Below are positions 27,458 through 37,029 of a stretch of DNA of 64,000 nt, piece by piece. The position numbers and the translations under genes were made by a program. The DNA comes from Aurantiochytrium sp. KH105 (taxonomy: Eukaryota > Sar > Bigyra > Thraustochytrida > Thraustochytriidae). How positions within the stretch are numbered: position 1 is the first letter of the stretch; every line of letters starts with the position of its first letter. Below the pieces are notes generated by a model. That model was not told the DNA's origin. It saw only the letters and a list, made by a program, of their open reading frames with translations, and did not search any database. Location: assembly GCA_003116975.1 (NCBI GenBank), contig BGKB01000119.1, positions 124,001-188,000 on the forward strand. Direction: 5' to 3'.

Positions 27458-30292
27458 ATGCGCGCGCGCGAGGCGGGGCCGCGCGCAAGACCGCAATCGC
27501 TGCCGGCGCAAGGTGGCAGTGCTCGCCGCGGCGATCACGGCGATATTGCGCACGGCAGACGCGCAGACGCCGAGGCCAGTGCCAGTGCCGGCGCCAGGAC
27601 CATGGCGCACCTTGAGGGAGGGCCGACCAACGTGCAGACAGAGCTGCAAAACCTGACGCGAGAACTCGCGCGCGAAGTGCACCGACACAGGTCTGCGTTG
27701 GCCCTGCTACGAAGCACAGACACGGCTGGTAACCCTGCCGGCTCCAAAGGCTCCAGCGCCGGGAGCGGCAGCAGCAGCACCTTGCTCGCCCAGACCGCGA
27801 GCTTCACCAGAATCAACGGTGACTTTGACGTTGACGTAGGCCTCGAGATTGACACAGGAACAAGCCCCAACGCAAACGCAAATGCCTTTCATACAACTCG
27901 TCGCAACAACCTCTCGCTTATGAAACCTGGCAATGGAGCCGAGAGAGATCTCTCGAGGTTATCTCGGCGACTCTCCGATACAACGACGCTTCACGGTGGC
28001 GAAACAGACCACGAGGAGCCTGACACAGAGCGCACCGCGCGATCCGGAGACCACGACGCTGACTCTGTAGCGAGTCCAGGTCCAGACGCAGCGGCCGAGG
28101 CCTGTGACATGCAAACTTTCGGAAGAAGACGAGGCAGCAGTCCGCCTCGATCCGGCGCATCCGCACCGCGTGACACCGAGTCATCGAGCCTTTCGCCAGC
28201 AGGAAGCAGCTCGCGGGTGCTCCTTTCCAAAGCAGATGGCAACCAATCCTTCTTTTTGCATGCTGTTTTTGATTTGGTCAAGTCCAAGCTCGAGTGGGAA
28301 ATGCAAGTCCTCGAAAGCCTCCGAGTCAAATATCCCGAGCTCCCTGCCAGCAACGAGGCCATCATGTATGGGCATTTGCGAAAAGGCAAGGGCCTCAATG
28401 TACGGAGCAAATTTGTTCTCATTTCGCCAGGGCTCATGACCTATCTCACCAGCAGCGCGGCCCCTGGTCTCCAGGACGGGTCAGCCGCGTTTTCCTCCTC
28501 ATCGTCGGCATCTCCTCTCGTTCTCTTTGGCAAGGGTGCCAAGGATAAGAAAGAACCCGTCAAGACGCTACGCTTGCGACCTGGGACGAGGTGTCGTCCT
28601 ATTGAAAAGAAACACGGGCGTTTCGCCTTTGAAATTATTGACCCCGGGGCCGCGTTGGACTCGAGCACGACCACCCGTCTTTACGGTGCGTCTATTGTTG
28701 AAGGTAGCGAGATTCGCAGCTCCGAGACCCGCGTATGGGCGGTTAGTTCCGAAGACGAGCGCGTGCGCTGGATGCGCGTCATCGAAGACGCCGCAGGACT
28801 TGAGGCACGACTCGAGGACGAGTCCTTTGTCGAAGAAAAAGAACTCAACGAGCTCCACGCTGAAATTGCAAAAAGCCGCTCAGCCGAAGACTACCTCGAG
28901 GCACTCGGCAAAGTCTATGGCCTGCGACATCTCAGCGCGGCTCAGCTCATTTGCGAACTGCACGCCGAAAGTGAGGCCAACGGCGCCGACGGCCCTGGTG
29001 GCGGCGAGGACGACGAAGAAGAAAACAACAGTGTTTGCTGCAGCGCCAGTCTTGCCAGCCAAGCAGATAATGGTTCCGTAGTCGACGTTTGCAGTGGCGA
29101 CACGGCTTTGCATGGCTCCAAGCGTGTAGATGTGCCCGTTGCCTGGGTTCACGACAAATTGCACTTGCCGCGCGGCGGCATCTCCAACGACTCGACCATG
29201 ATGCAAATTCTCAAAGATATGCAGCGGGACACCATCGTTATCAACGGCAAACACTTTGAGGGACACTCGGAGCTTGTGGGGAAGCGAAGTGCAGGCTCAA
29301 GTGGTAGCTTCGCAAGTCCGGCAGTATGTTCCATCGTTTGTGAGATTGCGCGAGAAATTCAACGTCATTCGCTTGAAGTCGAACTCACAGAGGCCGAAGC
29401 CCTCGAGCTGGCGCATCAGGTGCTCATGACGTGCAACAGGACCCAGTCTGGGGGCAACACCCTCGACGCTGTCTCGGTGCTTTGCGCCAATTCCGAGTTT
29501 TCCTTTGTAGCTGCCGACACCTCGGTGCCCACACAGCCTTTACAAATTCGCGTCTACAACGCCCCGCGCGTGCGACGCTTGCCCCTTCGCAGTGAAACTT
29601 CTCCGCGCAGTGGCGAAGGAGGTCATCGTCATGCTCCGTATCGACGTGGTAGCCGCCGTAGTCGTGCCTCGAGTCAGCCACAACCCGACGAGTTGGCCAA
29701 AACAAGCAAGAACCGGGATCACCAAGGCTCGCCTCTTAAACTCGACTCGTCTGAACTACTCTACAGGAAGACGTCTTCGGATGGAGACTTTTCCGCCACA
29801 TTTGCAGATTTTAGTAACGAAGACGCAAACACAAATGGCGCAGGGACATCGACAAACGATAGCCAGGATCCCCGCTCGTCTTCCACAACGCCTGCAAAAG
29901 GTGCACACGCTGCGCACCACCCTGAATTTAGGCTTTCGCTTTCCAAGCTCCGTCATCGACGACGTGCATCTGAGCCACTTCAACTGGATATGCCTTTGAC
30001 TGCCCTTGCAGACGCTGCTGCCCAGCAAGAACATCAGCAACGACTTGAAACGCACTCGGGGACCGATCTCGAGGAGCTTAACCCGGCGCCGCGCGTGGAC
30101 ATTTGCGTCGTCATGCACTACAAACTTTGCAACGTAAACTTCCAGGACGAGTCAGACGCTGTATGGGCCCGTGTACGCGCGAGATTCCGACGTACCTTTG
30201 CGCTGGTGGGGCAACGCAAGACTGTTGCGCTTGGGCAAGGCACCATTTCGCTTTCTCTGCTCAAGAAGAATGGTCCACCTTTGCATGAGTAA
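27458..30292 (+). CDS. Large PH-domain protein
   Basis: 944 residues if started at the ATG at 27458. The frame extends further left only through the AAAC repeat to a TTG, so the ATG was chosen; a second candidate is at 27602. The first 270 residues are Ser/Arg/Gly-rich and probably disordered. A PH domain spans about 302-445: MYGHLRKGKGLNVRSKFVLI ... KTLRLRPGTRC ... RVWAVSSEDERVRWMRVIEDA, with a Ser-rich insertion. Later parts contain helical segments (IVCEIAREIQRHSLEVELTEAEALELAHQVL) and a final VDICVVMHYKLCNVNFQDESD region that may be a C2-like or other fold. PH domains bind phosphoinositides or proteins at membranes; no GEF, GAP or kinase domain was recognised. The stop TAA at 30290-30292 sits in GAGTAAGT, identical to a splice donor, so a further 3' exon is possible. 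Confidence 0.8.
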   Translation: MRAREAGPRARPQSLPAQGGSARRGDHGDIAHGRRADAEASASAGARTMAHLEGGPTNVQTELQNLTRELAREVHRHRSALALLRSTDTAGNPAGSKGSSAGSGSSSTLLAQTASFTRINGDFDVDVGLEIDTGTSPNANANAFHTTRRNNLSLMKPGNGAERDLSRLSRRLSDTTTLHGGETDHEEPDTERTARSGDHDADSVASPGPDAAAEACDMQTFGRRRGSSPPRSGASAPRDTESSSLSPAGSSSRVLLSKADGNQSFFLHAVFDLVKSKLEWEMQVLESLRVKYPELPASNEAIMYGHLRKGKGLNVRSKFVLISPGLMTYLTSSAAPGLQDGSAAFSSSSSASPLVLFGKGAKDKKEPVKTLRLRPGTRCRPIEKKHGRFAFEIIDPGAALDSSTTTRLYGASIVEGSEIRSSETRVWAVSSEDERVRWMRVIEDAAGLEARLEDESFVEEKELNELHAEIAKSRSAEDYLEALGKVYGLRHLSAAQLICELHAESEANGADGPGGGEDDEEENNSVCCSASLASQADNGSVVDVCSGDTALHGSKRVDVPVAWVHDKLHLPRGGISNDSTMMQILKDMQRDTIVINGKHFEGHSELVGKRSAGSSGSFASPAVCSIVCEIAREIQRHSLEVELTEAEALELAHQVLMTCNRTQSGGNTLDAVSVLCANSEFSFVAADTSVPTQPLQIRVYNAPRVRRLPLRSETSPRSGEGGHRHAPYRRGSRRSRASSQPQPDELAKTSKNRDHQGSPLKLDSSELLYRKTSSDGDFSATFADFSNEDANTNGAGTSTNDSQDPRSSSTTPAKGAHAAHHPEFRLSLSKLRHRRRASEPLQLDMPLTALADAAAQQEHQQRLETHSGTDLEELNPAPRVDICVVMHYKLCNVNFQDESDAVWARVRARFRRTFALVGQRKTVALGQGTISLSLLKKNGPPLHE

Positions 30293-30700
30293 GTCCCATT
30301 GCGGCGCTCATGAAATTGTTGCACGCCTTCGGGCCTACCGAGGCCAAGGCCAATCTCGCTACATGAGATTGCCGCTCGTTGTAGCGGTGAAAAAACATGT
30401 CGCGTCATCTTGACAAAAGTTGCACGAAACCCTCTCTCTCTCTCTTTCTCTTTCTCCTTCTCTTTGCCAAGCGAAAAGGTTCGAGGTGGCTGATGCGCGG
30501 GAAAGAATCGGTGATTAGAGCGAATGAAACACTCGCGTGTTTGTATGCGCGCGCGAGCAAGTTATATTTCACCCAAACAGGACATCCCGTCATCTGTCAT
30601 ATTACGACCAAGATTGCCCTTCCTTTTTCATTATTCTATGTCAGCACATTTTTTTAGTTCTGTCTGAGTCACTGTCTTCCTTCCCTCTTCTTGCCAGGGC
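30293..30700. other. Convergent intergenic region
   Basis: A spacer between the 3' ends of the PH gene and the RecQ gene, with a pyrimidine-rich (TC/TTTC) tract at about 30430-30465. No gene is seen. A downstream exon of the PH gene could lie here. Confidence 0.5.
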
Positions 30701-33313
30701 TCAAAGACATTTTGATTTTTTGTTCGCTTCCCTCGCGGGTGCAAACGAAGGTTCGAAGCCAACGCGCCTCAGCGTCATCCACAGATCGAGCTTGGCGTAA
30801 AAGGACGACATTTTGGCCTTTTCCTCGGGCGTGCGGTCTTGGAAGGCTTTATTCACGAGGTCGTCGCCAAGGACATGACGACCAAACTTGCCTTTAAAGT
30901 CCGGAGGAAGGTCCTCCTGACCAGCTGGATCCATGCCTGAAGCAATCGCAAAGGCGTTCAAATCTGTCCACTCGGACTTTGTCAAGCGCTGCACATCACG
31001 CTCGCGAGCAAGCGTGTGCAGATCCAGCGTGCCAAGTTTGAGGCCATGCTGAATGCCCGTGAGCGCATGACCCGCAATCGTGGCGACTTGTCGTGGCTTT
31101 TTGCCGCCGTTAAGAGCAATATTGACAAGCGTGTCTCCCTCCTGAAGGGCAAGACACGTGGCAAACCAGGCTTTCCGCTCGTCCGCACTGGTCGCCAAAC
31201 GCCATCGTTTCGGAGGCGAAAATGGGCCTTCAGGCAAGACCACGACCTCCTCGTCATCATCGTCCATGCCTGCAGATTGCGCTGTCCGCTTCGCATCGAA
31301 ACCAAGACGGGCCGACGCTGCCTCGATTGCTTTTGCCAGATCGCCGATGTTGGCTGAGCGCACGCCAGCACTTCGAAGCGCATCTACTGAGGTTGGACGC
31401 GTGTAGGCAACCTTGCAAACAACGTAGTCTGGAATCACCGTTGCGGGCGAGGTTCCCGTGCGAACGGCCTCGAGTCTGCGCCACTCCTCAATGACTGCCT
31501 TCATGTCCTGCAGACGTCGCACGGTGTCAAGTTTGCCCATCTCCTCGTAACGCTTCAACGTTCGCGTCCAGTGCAAAAAGGCGTCATACACGGGGCCCTT
31601 GCCTGCATGAATCTGGTCCGTGGGAATGAGGTCCGGATTCAGACCAAGGGCTCGGATTTCGTCGTATCGCTTGTTGTGGACCATGGCATCTTCCTTTTCT
31701 AAGTCCAAAAGGAACAAGCTTGGCGTCAAAAGAACCGGGCCCTGCGTTTGCAGTGCTGCTCTTCCTGCGGGCAGCAGCGAATACTTTACAAACGTGTTGT
31801 TGAACCCATTTTGAAGTTTCACCTTGCATTCCTCGGCGCTGACAAAGCCTTCGGCGGCGAGCATTTCAAGCAACTTGCGCAGCTTGGGCATGCTCCAGCC
31901 CTTGACTGCGCCGGGCTCGATACGATTCTTAATATGTGTCCAAGCCGAACCCGATGAATAAATCTTGCTCATCAGCAGACGTGCCGGCTCTGTGTAATCG
32001 CGCATGACTAGCTTCTTCGACGGCATCCGACACGCATCGCACGTTCCGCATTCCGCACCCCACGACGGATCTTCCTCCTCAAAGGCCTTGAGCAGCTGAT
32101 ACCGTCTGCACTGAAGGCGTCGCGAAAAGTTGCGAAGCTTTCGTGTGCTCGCCTCAACAGCTTGTCTTTGCTCCGGGGACAGGCCACTGAGGTAGAAATC
32201 GGAGCCGTAGTTGATAAAGTCTTGCTCCTGAAAGTACAGCACGCATTGCGAGGGAAGACCGTCGCGCCCGGCACGACCGATCTGCTGCACATATTCTTCC
32301 ATGGTCTTGGGAGGCCCATAGTGGATTACTCTGCGTACATCGGGCTTGTCAATACCCATGCCGAAAGCAACGGTGGCCACAATAATGGAAACTTGGCCGG
32401 TAATAAAGAGTCCGTGCGCCTCGCTACGCTCTCCATCCGAAAGACCCGCGTGGTACCTGCGCACATCCTCTGGCCCCAGCTCACTTCCCAGAGCGCTAGC
32501 CATATCCTCGACAAGCTTGCGCGTCGCACAATATACGATCGATGGCCCAGGACGCTTGCGAAAGTCGGCGGCGATTTCATTGGCAGCACGAGCCAAAGCG
32601 GGCCGACTCTTCACAGCAATTTCAAGGTTGGGACGGTCAAAGGATCCCTTGCACATGAGCGGAGCGCGCAATTTGAGCTTTTCAACGATGTCGGCACGGA
32701 CGCGGGGCGAGGCCGTCGCGGTAAGAGCCATGATCGGTGTGTTCGGAAAGACTTCGCGGATTCTCCCGAGCTGGGCGTACTCTCTGCGGAAATCCGCGCC
32801 CCACTCACATATGCAATGGGCTTCGTCAATTGCAAAAGCAAGTACACGCGTCTGTCGCTGGATCATTTCGTCCATGAGTCCAAAGCTGAGGAGCTTTTCC
32901 GGGCTCACGTACACGAGCGCATACATACCCGCAACTGCCCGCGAGAGTACATTGGGATCTGGCTGGGATGATCCGAGGAAGCACGCAATATCTTCTTCGC
33001 CATCTTTACGGACAGTGGCGTTGAGCGCGCGGACCTGGTCTTGCATGAGCGAAATGAGAGGGCTCACCACGACAACAATGCCTTGAGCGCGCTGCGGCAG
33101 GCCGGCCTTGCTGCCATCGAAAGCGTGCAGCGCCGGCAGCTGGTAGCATAGACTTTTGCCGCCTCCCGTCGCCCAGAAGACGGCCACATCGCGTTGATCT
33201 TGCACAATAGCCTCCACGGCCTCCTTTTGTCCGCGTCGAAAGCCCTCGTGCCCGAACCTATCGAGAAGCGTCTGCGCCAGCGGCGGAGAATGCGTCGCGG
33301 TCGCGGCACTCAT
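30701..33313 (-). CDS. RecQ-family ATP-dependent DNA helicase
   Basis: 870 residues from the ATG at 33313. The frame continues to a GTG at 33397, but that adds only a Ser/Arg-rich stretch. The helicase motifs are intact: Walker A ATGGGKS at residues 48-54, DEAH at 163-166, LTATASP, and GMGIDKPDVRRVIHYGPPK followed by QQIGRAGRDG (motifs V and VI). The RecQ zinc-binding unit CRRYQLLKAFEEED...CGTCDAC and an RQC winged-helix-like region follow. An HRDC-like helical segment lies around VAYTRPTSVDALRSAGV. It unwinds 3'-5' DNA, forks and recombination intermediates in the nucleus. There is no exonuclease domain, so it is not a full WRN. Assignment to one RecQ subfamily is not attempted. A GAGC tetranucleotide run lies about 55 bases upstream on the sense strand. 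Confidence 0.95.
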   Translation of the reverse strand: MSAATATHSPPLAQTLLDRFGHEGFRRGQKEAVEAIVQDQRDVAVFWATGGGKSLCYQLPALHAFDGSKAGLPQRAQGIVVVVSPLISLMQDQVRALNATVRKDGEEDIACFLGSSQPDPNVLSRAVAGMYALVYVSPEKLLSFGLMDEMIQRQTRVLAFAIDEAHCICEWGADFRREYAQLGRIREVFPNTPIMALTATASPRVRADIVEKLKLRAPLMCKGSFDRPNLEIAVKSRPALARAANEIAADFRKRPGPSIVYCATRKLVEDMASALGSELGPEDVRRYHAGLSDGERSEAHGLFITGQVSIIVATVAFGMGIDKPDVRRVIHYGPPKTMEEYVQQIGRAGRDGLPSQCVLYFQEQDFINYGSDFYLSGLSPEQRQAVEASTRKLRNFSRRLQCRRYQLLKAFEEEDPSWGAECGTCDACRMPSKKLVMRDYTEPARLLMSKIYSSGSAWTHIKNRIEPGAVKGWSMPKLRKLLEMLAAEGFVSAEECKVKLQNGFNNTFVKYSLLPAGRAALQTQGPVLLTPSLFLLDLEKEDAMVHNKRYDEIRALGLNPDLIPTDQIHAGKGPVYDAFLHWTRTLKRYEEMGKLDTVRRLQDMKAVIEEWRRLEAVRTGTSPATVIPDYVVCKVAYTRPTSVDALRSAGVRSANIGDLAKAIEAASARLGFDAKRTAQSAGMDDDDEEVVVLPEGPFSPPKRWRLATSADERKAWFATCLALQEGDTLVNIALNGGKKPRQVATIAGHALTGIQHGLKLGTLDLHTLARERDVQRLTKSEWTDLNAFAIASGMDPAGQEDLPPDFKGKFGRHVLGDDLVNKAFQDRTPEEKAKMSSFYAKLDLWMTLRRVGFEPSFAPAREANKKSKCL

Positions 33314-33992
33314 GGTGCCCGAGGACGACGGTCGGGAAGAGAGTTGGGAACGATTGCCTGGGCCGTCGCTCGCTCGCTCGCTCGCAGCAACGTCCACGGA
33401 GCTCCGTCGGTACGCGCGCCTGCCAGTATCGCACGTACCATGCGGCGGAGGCAGACGCTTTCGCGATCTGCGCCAGCGCTCGAGACCTCGATGAAGGGCT
33501 GGCTGATCGACGGAACCACTGCACGATGAAGGCTTGAGACAAGAAGCCGGCCCGGGACCGGTGGCAATATGGTTAGAAGAGGATATTACGACTAAGCTGT
33601 TTTATACTCGAACTGAGAAACGCAGAATTTCATAAGTTATATTTTTTGCGCAACTCAAAAGAATCGCCAGCTTGCGTTGCGCAGCTGTCAACGGACACAT
33701 GCATGGTTGACGGACGACCCAGAACGAGGCAAAGGAAGGAGATGCAAGCAATCTCTAGTCCAGTCTAGTCTAGCCTTGGGTTGGTCGAGGCAGGCGGGCG
33801 TGCGAGCGGGCGGATAAGCGGGTGAGAGCAGGTGGTTTGGTAGGCGGGGTTGGTGGGTGGGTGGGTATCTGGAGGCGAGCAAGGACAAAAACACTCCGTC
33901 GATTGCTCGGTTGATTGCATTGCTTGGTCGGTCGGCGAAGCTGGCCGAGACGCGTTAGAGCGAGCGCTAGACTCGCGACCAAAACCGAAGAA
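33314..33992. promoter_or_regulatory. Divergent 5' region between RecQ and PF20-like genes
   Basis: 679 bases lie between divergent ATGs. It contains a (TCGC)n run near 33366-33385, an AT-rich island around 33590-33660 and G-rich GGCGGG/GGTGGGT repeats at 33790-33870. No gene is seen. Confidence 0.5.
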
Positions 33993-35909
33993 ATGGAGGC
34001 CAAACTTGCAGAAAGCTCAAGCCCGAGCGCAGAGACCGTCAAGGTGGTGCGCTACGAGTACATCTCCGATGACGAGGATGACAATGAGGACATGGAGGAC
34101 CTCTTGCGGTACGAGCAGGTGCCCGAGACAGACGATGAAGACGAGGACGACGACCTCGAGCTCGAGGCCGAGGAGACCCTTGCATCACTCGAACGCACCG
34201 TCCAGCGAAGGACGCGCAAGCTCGAAGGCGAAAGCAAAATCGCAGAGGAGGACAGACGGGCAGAGCCGCACAAAAGTGCACGAAAGCAGCAGGACGCTCC
34301 CAAAGACGAGGAAAGCTCACGCGCGCAGACCGTGGTTCGTCCAGCCGTCGTTGATGATTTCTTCCGTAGCTTTCTCATCAAGGTAGGGCTGGAGCGCACG
34401 CTTGACGCTTTCAACACGGAGATGTACGAACTCCAAGCTAAAGGAAAGCTGAACGAAGAGCTGGTAGGTGCCGTGCCGGACATTTATCTGCGCAACGAAA
34501 AGCTCGACGGGCAGGTCAAAGATTTGCGCGATCAGCTTGCCAGGACGAAGCAGGTCGCAGACAAGGCACAATCGACCTGGGACAAGTTCCGCAAAGAGCG
34601 TGACTTCCACAAGCTCAATCACAAGCGCGTCGTGCAAGAAAAGAACCGCATGATTCAGGAAATCAAGCGGCTTAAGAAACACTATCAGACATACGAGCCA
34701 ACGATTCAGCAACTGCGTCACAAGTACGAGGCCGCAATGAAGGAGAAAATGCTCATGAAAATCGAGCGCGATAAGTATCGCGCTCGTAATAGCACGCTCG
34801 AGCTGCAGTTGCAGACCATCGAGGACGGCGAGGCGGCTGGGCCCTCGAGGTCTGCGATCGAGACGTCACACAAGGGTCCGTCGGGATCATACATGGCCTC
34901 TACAGAGGCGTCACGCGCAAGCCAGGTGCCCTCGAAATCGCCAAAGCGCAAGGTTGATAATGGCTTCCCTTCTGTCGATCCGATCAATCCGTTTTTGGAC
35001 ACGAGCTATGACAAGCCAGCCGTCAAAAACATGCAGGCAATCAAGACCTTTGAGGGCCATCTGAACGCCGTTTCAGCCCTTGCATACCACCCGACGAAAC
35101 AAGTGGTTGCCACGGCTTCCGATGACCAGACGTGGAAGTTGTGGAGTGTCCCGAACGGCGATCTGATCATGAGCGGCGAGGGCCATCTCGACTGGGTTGC
35201 AGGCATCGACTTCAATCCTGCTGGAACGCATCTTCTCAGCGCGAGCGGGGACGGCACAGTCAAGCTTTGGGACTTTGAGCGTGCTGCATGCGCCGCCACC
35301 CTGTCGGACCACGCACAGCCCGTCTGGGGTGTCTCGTGGCATTACTCTGGCCAGTTCTTTGCCTCGTGCTCGATGGATCACACGGCTCGGCTCTGGGATG
35401 TTGAGACACTCAAGGTGCAGCAGACGTTTCGCGACCATGTCGATTCGGTCAATGCAGTGACGTTTCAGCCTTACTCGAGCAATCTTTGCACGGCATCGGG
35501 TGACAAGACCGTCTCCATGTGGGATTCGCGGTCCGGTCTCTGTGTACGGACCTTCTTTGGTCACAATAATGCCTGCAACGCTCTTGCCGTCAACCTGCAG
35601 GGCGATACAATCGCATCTTGCGATGCCGATGGAATTGTCCGTGTCTGGGACGTGCGCATGGTCAAGGAACTCACCTCGTTCGAGAGTGGAGCACACGCGC
35701 TCAACGACGTTGCTTTCCATCGCAGTGGCAAGGTCATTGCCGCAGCGTCGGACGACGGCACTGTGCGTATGTTTGACCTTGACTCAAACGAAATGATATC
35801 CGAACTCAAGGCACACGAAGATGCCGTGCAGGCCGTTGTCTTTGATCCGCAATCTCGCTATTTTATCTCCGCGGCCTCGGACAAAACCTTCCGTGTCTTT
35901 AACATCTAA
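33993..35909 (+). CDS. SPAG16: Ciliary central-apparatus WD40 protein, SPAG16/PF20-like
   Basis: 638 residues from the ATG at 33993 (the frame runs on to an upstream TTG). The acidic N terminus is followed by DDFFRSFLIKVGLERTLDAF and a long coiled coil with FRKERDFHKLNHKRVVQEKN and YQTYEPTIQQLRHKYEAAMK. This is the signature of SPAG16/PF20. Seven WD repeats fill residues about 349-638 (EGHLNAVSALAYH, EGHLDWVAGIDFN, SDHAQPVWGVSWH and so on to FRVFNI). PF20 bridges the two central microtubules of motile 9+2 cilia and is needed for beating. Its presence implies a flagellated stage such as zoospores. Length is close to the human protein as I recall it. It is a single-exon gene divergent from RecQ. 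Confidence 0.93.
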   Translation: MEAKLAESSSPSAETVKVVRYEYISDDEDDNEDMEDLLRYEQVPETDDEDEDDDLELEAEETLASLERTVQRRTRKLEGESKIAEEDRRAEPHKSARKQQDAPKDEESSRAQTVVRPAVVDDFFRSFLIKVGLERTLDAFNTEMYELQAKGKLNEELVGAVPDIYLRNEKLDGQVKDLRDQLARTKQVADKAQSTWDKFRKERDFHKLNHKRVVQEKNRMIQEIKRLKKHYQTYEPTIQQLRHKYEAAMKEKMLMKIERDKYRARNSTLELQLQTIEDGEAAGPSRSAIETSHKGPSGSYMASTEASRASQVPSKSPKRKVDNGFPSVDPINPFLDTSYDKPAVKNMQAIKTFEGHLNAVSALAYHPTKQVVATASDDQTWKLWSVPNGDLIMSGEGHLDWVAGIDFNPAGTHLLSASGDGTVKLWDFERAACAATLSDHAQPVWGVSWHYSGQFFASCSMDHTARLWDVETLKVQQTFRDHVDSVNAVTFQPYSSNLCTASGDKTVSMWDSRSGLCVRTFFGHNNACNALAVNLQGDTIASCDADGIVRVWDVRMVKELTSFESGAHALNDVAFHRSGKVIAAASDDGTVRMFDLDSNEMISELKAHEDAVQAVVFDPQSRYFISAASDKTFRVFNI

Positions 35910-37029
35910 AATACGTACTCTTTTACGTGCCGTTTGTTGTAATTGCACCACCACCAGTACCAACACCAACACCAACACCACCACCGACAAAACCACGCTT
36001 TAATGTGGAAGAGTTACTTACTTACTTTCATGTCTTGACTGTGAATTTTAGTTGGATCCTTCGGCCGTTGGCCGGTTGGTCGGTCGCCCAGGCGCAGCCA
36101 ACCACGTGCAGCCATCCAGCCAGCTGGCCCAGCCAGTCCAACCCAGCTAACCAAAACCGCGATCCAGCGGCATCAGGCATGGCTGACGCAAGTGCCATCT
36201 ATGCCTCGATGCGCGAAGCCGTTGCTGGGCTGCGTCGTCCGTTCGTTTGTCCCTTCGACCGAGTTCGGACTGCCACTCCGTGTCGGGCGGACAGATCAAT
36301 CGGCCAGCCAGATAGAACGCGTGAGCTCAGGCTATATTCTCGTCGCGCCTCCGTTGACTCTCAGCTGCAGACTGTGCCCGATGATCTCCAACTTTCTGGG
36401 GTGTCGGTTGCCTCAGGATTGCGCGTTTGCAGTTCGCAAAAGGCGGACAGCCCGGGCCTGCCTGCACCGGCCGCGGCGCTCGCTTCCGCTCTTTTCTGTT
36501 CTGCGCGCTTTCCGGCGACGAGGTATCCGACGGTCCGACGCGTCGGATGTCGCGGATGTCGCGGAGACCGTTGCCGTCGCTGCAGCGGCGTCAGTGAGGA
36601 GTCTGATTGGAAGGATGGAAGCCGGCTGGTCACCGTTCCCAAGAGGGTGGGACGCGCGCGTCCCAGTTTTGGCTCAGGCCCACCCTCCCCATCAACCAAG
36701 TGCCCGGGCTGCAGGTGGAATGAATGTATGTATGCGTCGGGCGAGGAGGCGGCACAGCGCGCCTGGAGACTTTTGCTTTGTGGTTGCTCTACTTTGCTCA
36801 TTAGGCGACCGGATGAACGAACCCTTGTGCATCGGCTCGTCTGGAAGCAAACTGAAGGAAAATGTGCGCAGGCATGGAGCGGACTCTGGCAGACCCGTTT
36901 CGTCTCGACAGGCTTAACCAGACCGCGAGGGCGAACGCCTCCAATTTGTTTCATTGGCCGACTGGAATCGATTCGTGCTTGCTACGTGGAGACTGCCCGG
37001 GTGGCAGACAACCTGCATCAGCTCGGAAG
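35910..37029. other. Intergenic region before the sulfotransferase-like array
   Basis: The AACACC-type repeat at 35955-35990 follows the PF20-like stop. An open frame continues through 35927-37075 but has no domain, is Arg/Ser/Cys-rich and overlaps the start of the next gene, so it is not called. An alternative upstream ATG for that gene lies at 36862. Confidence 0.5.
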
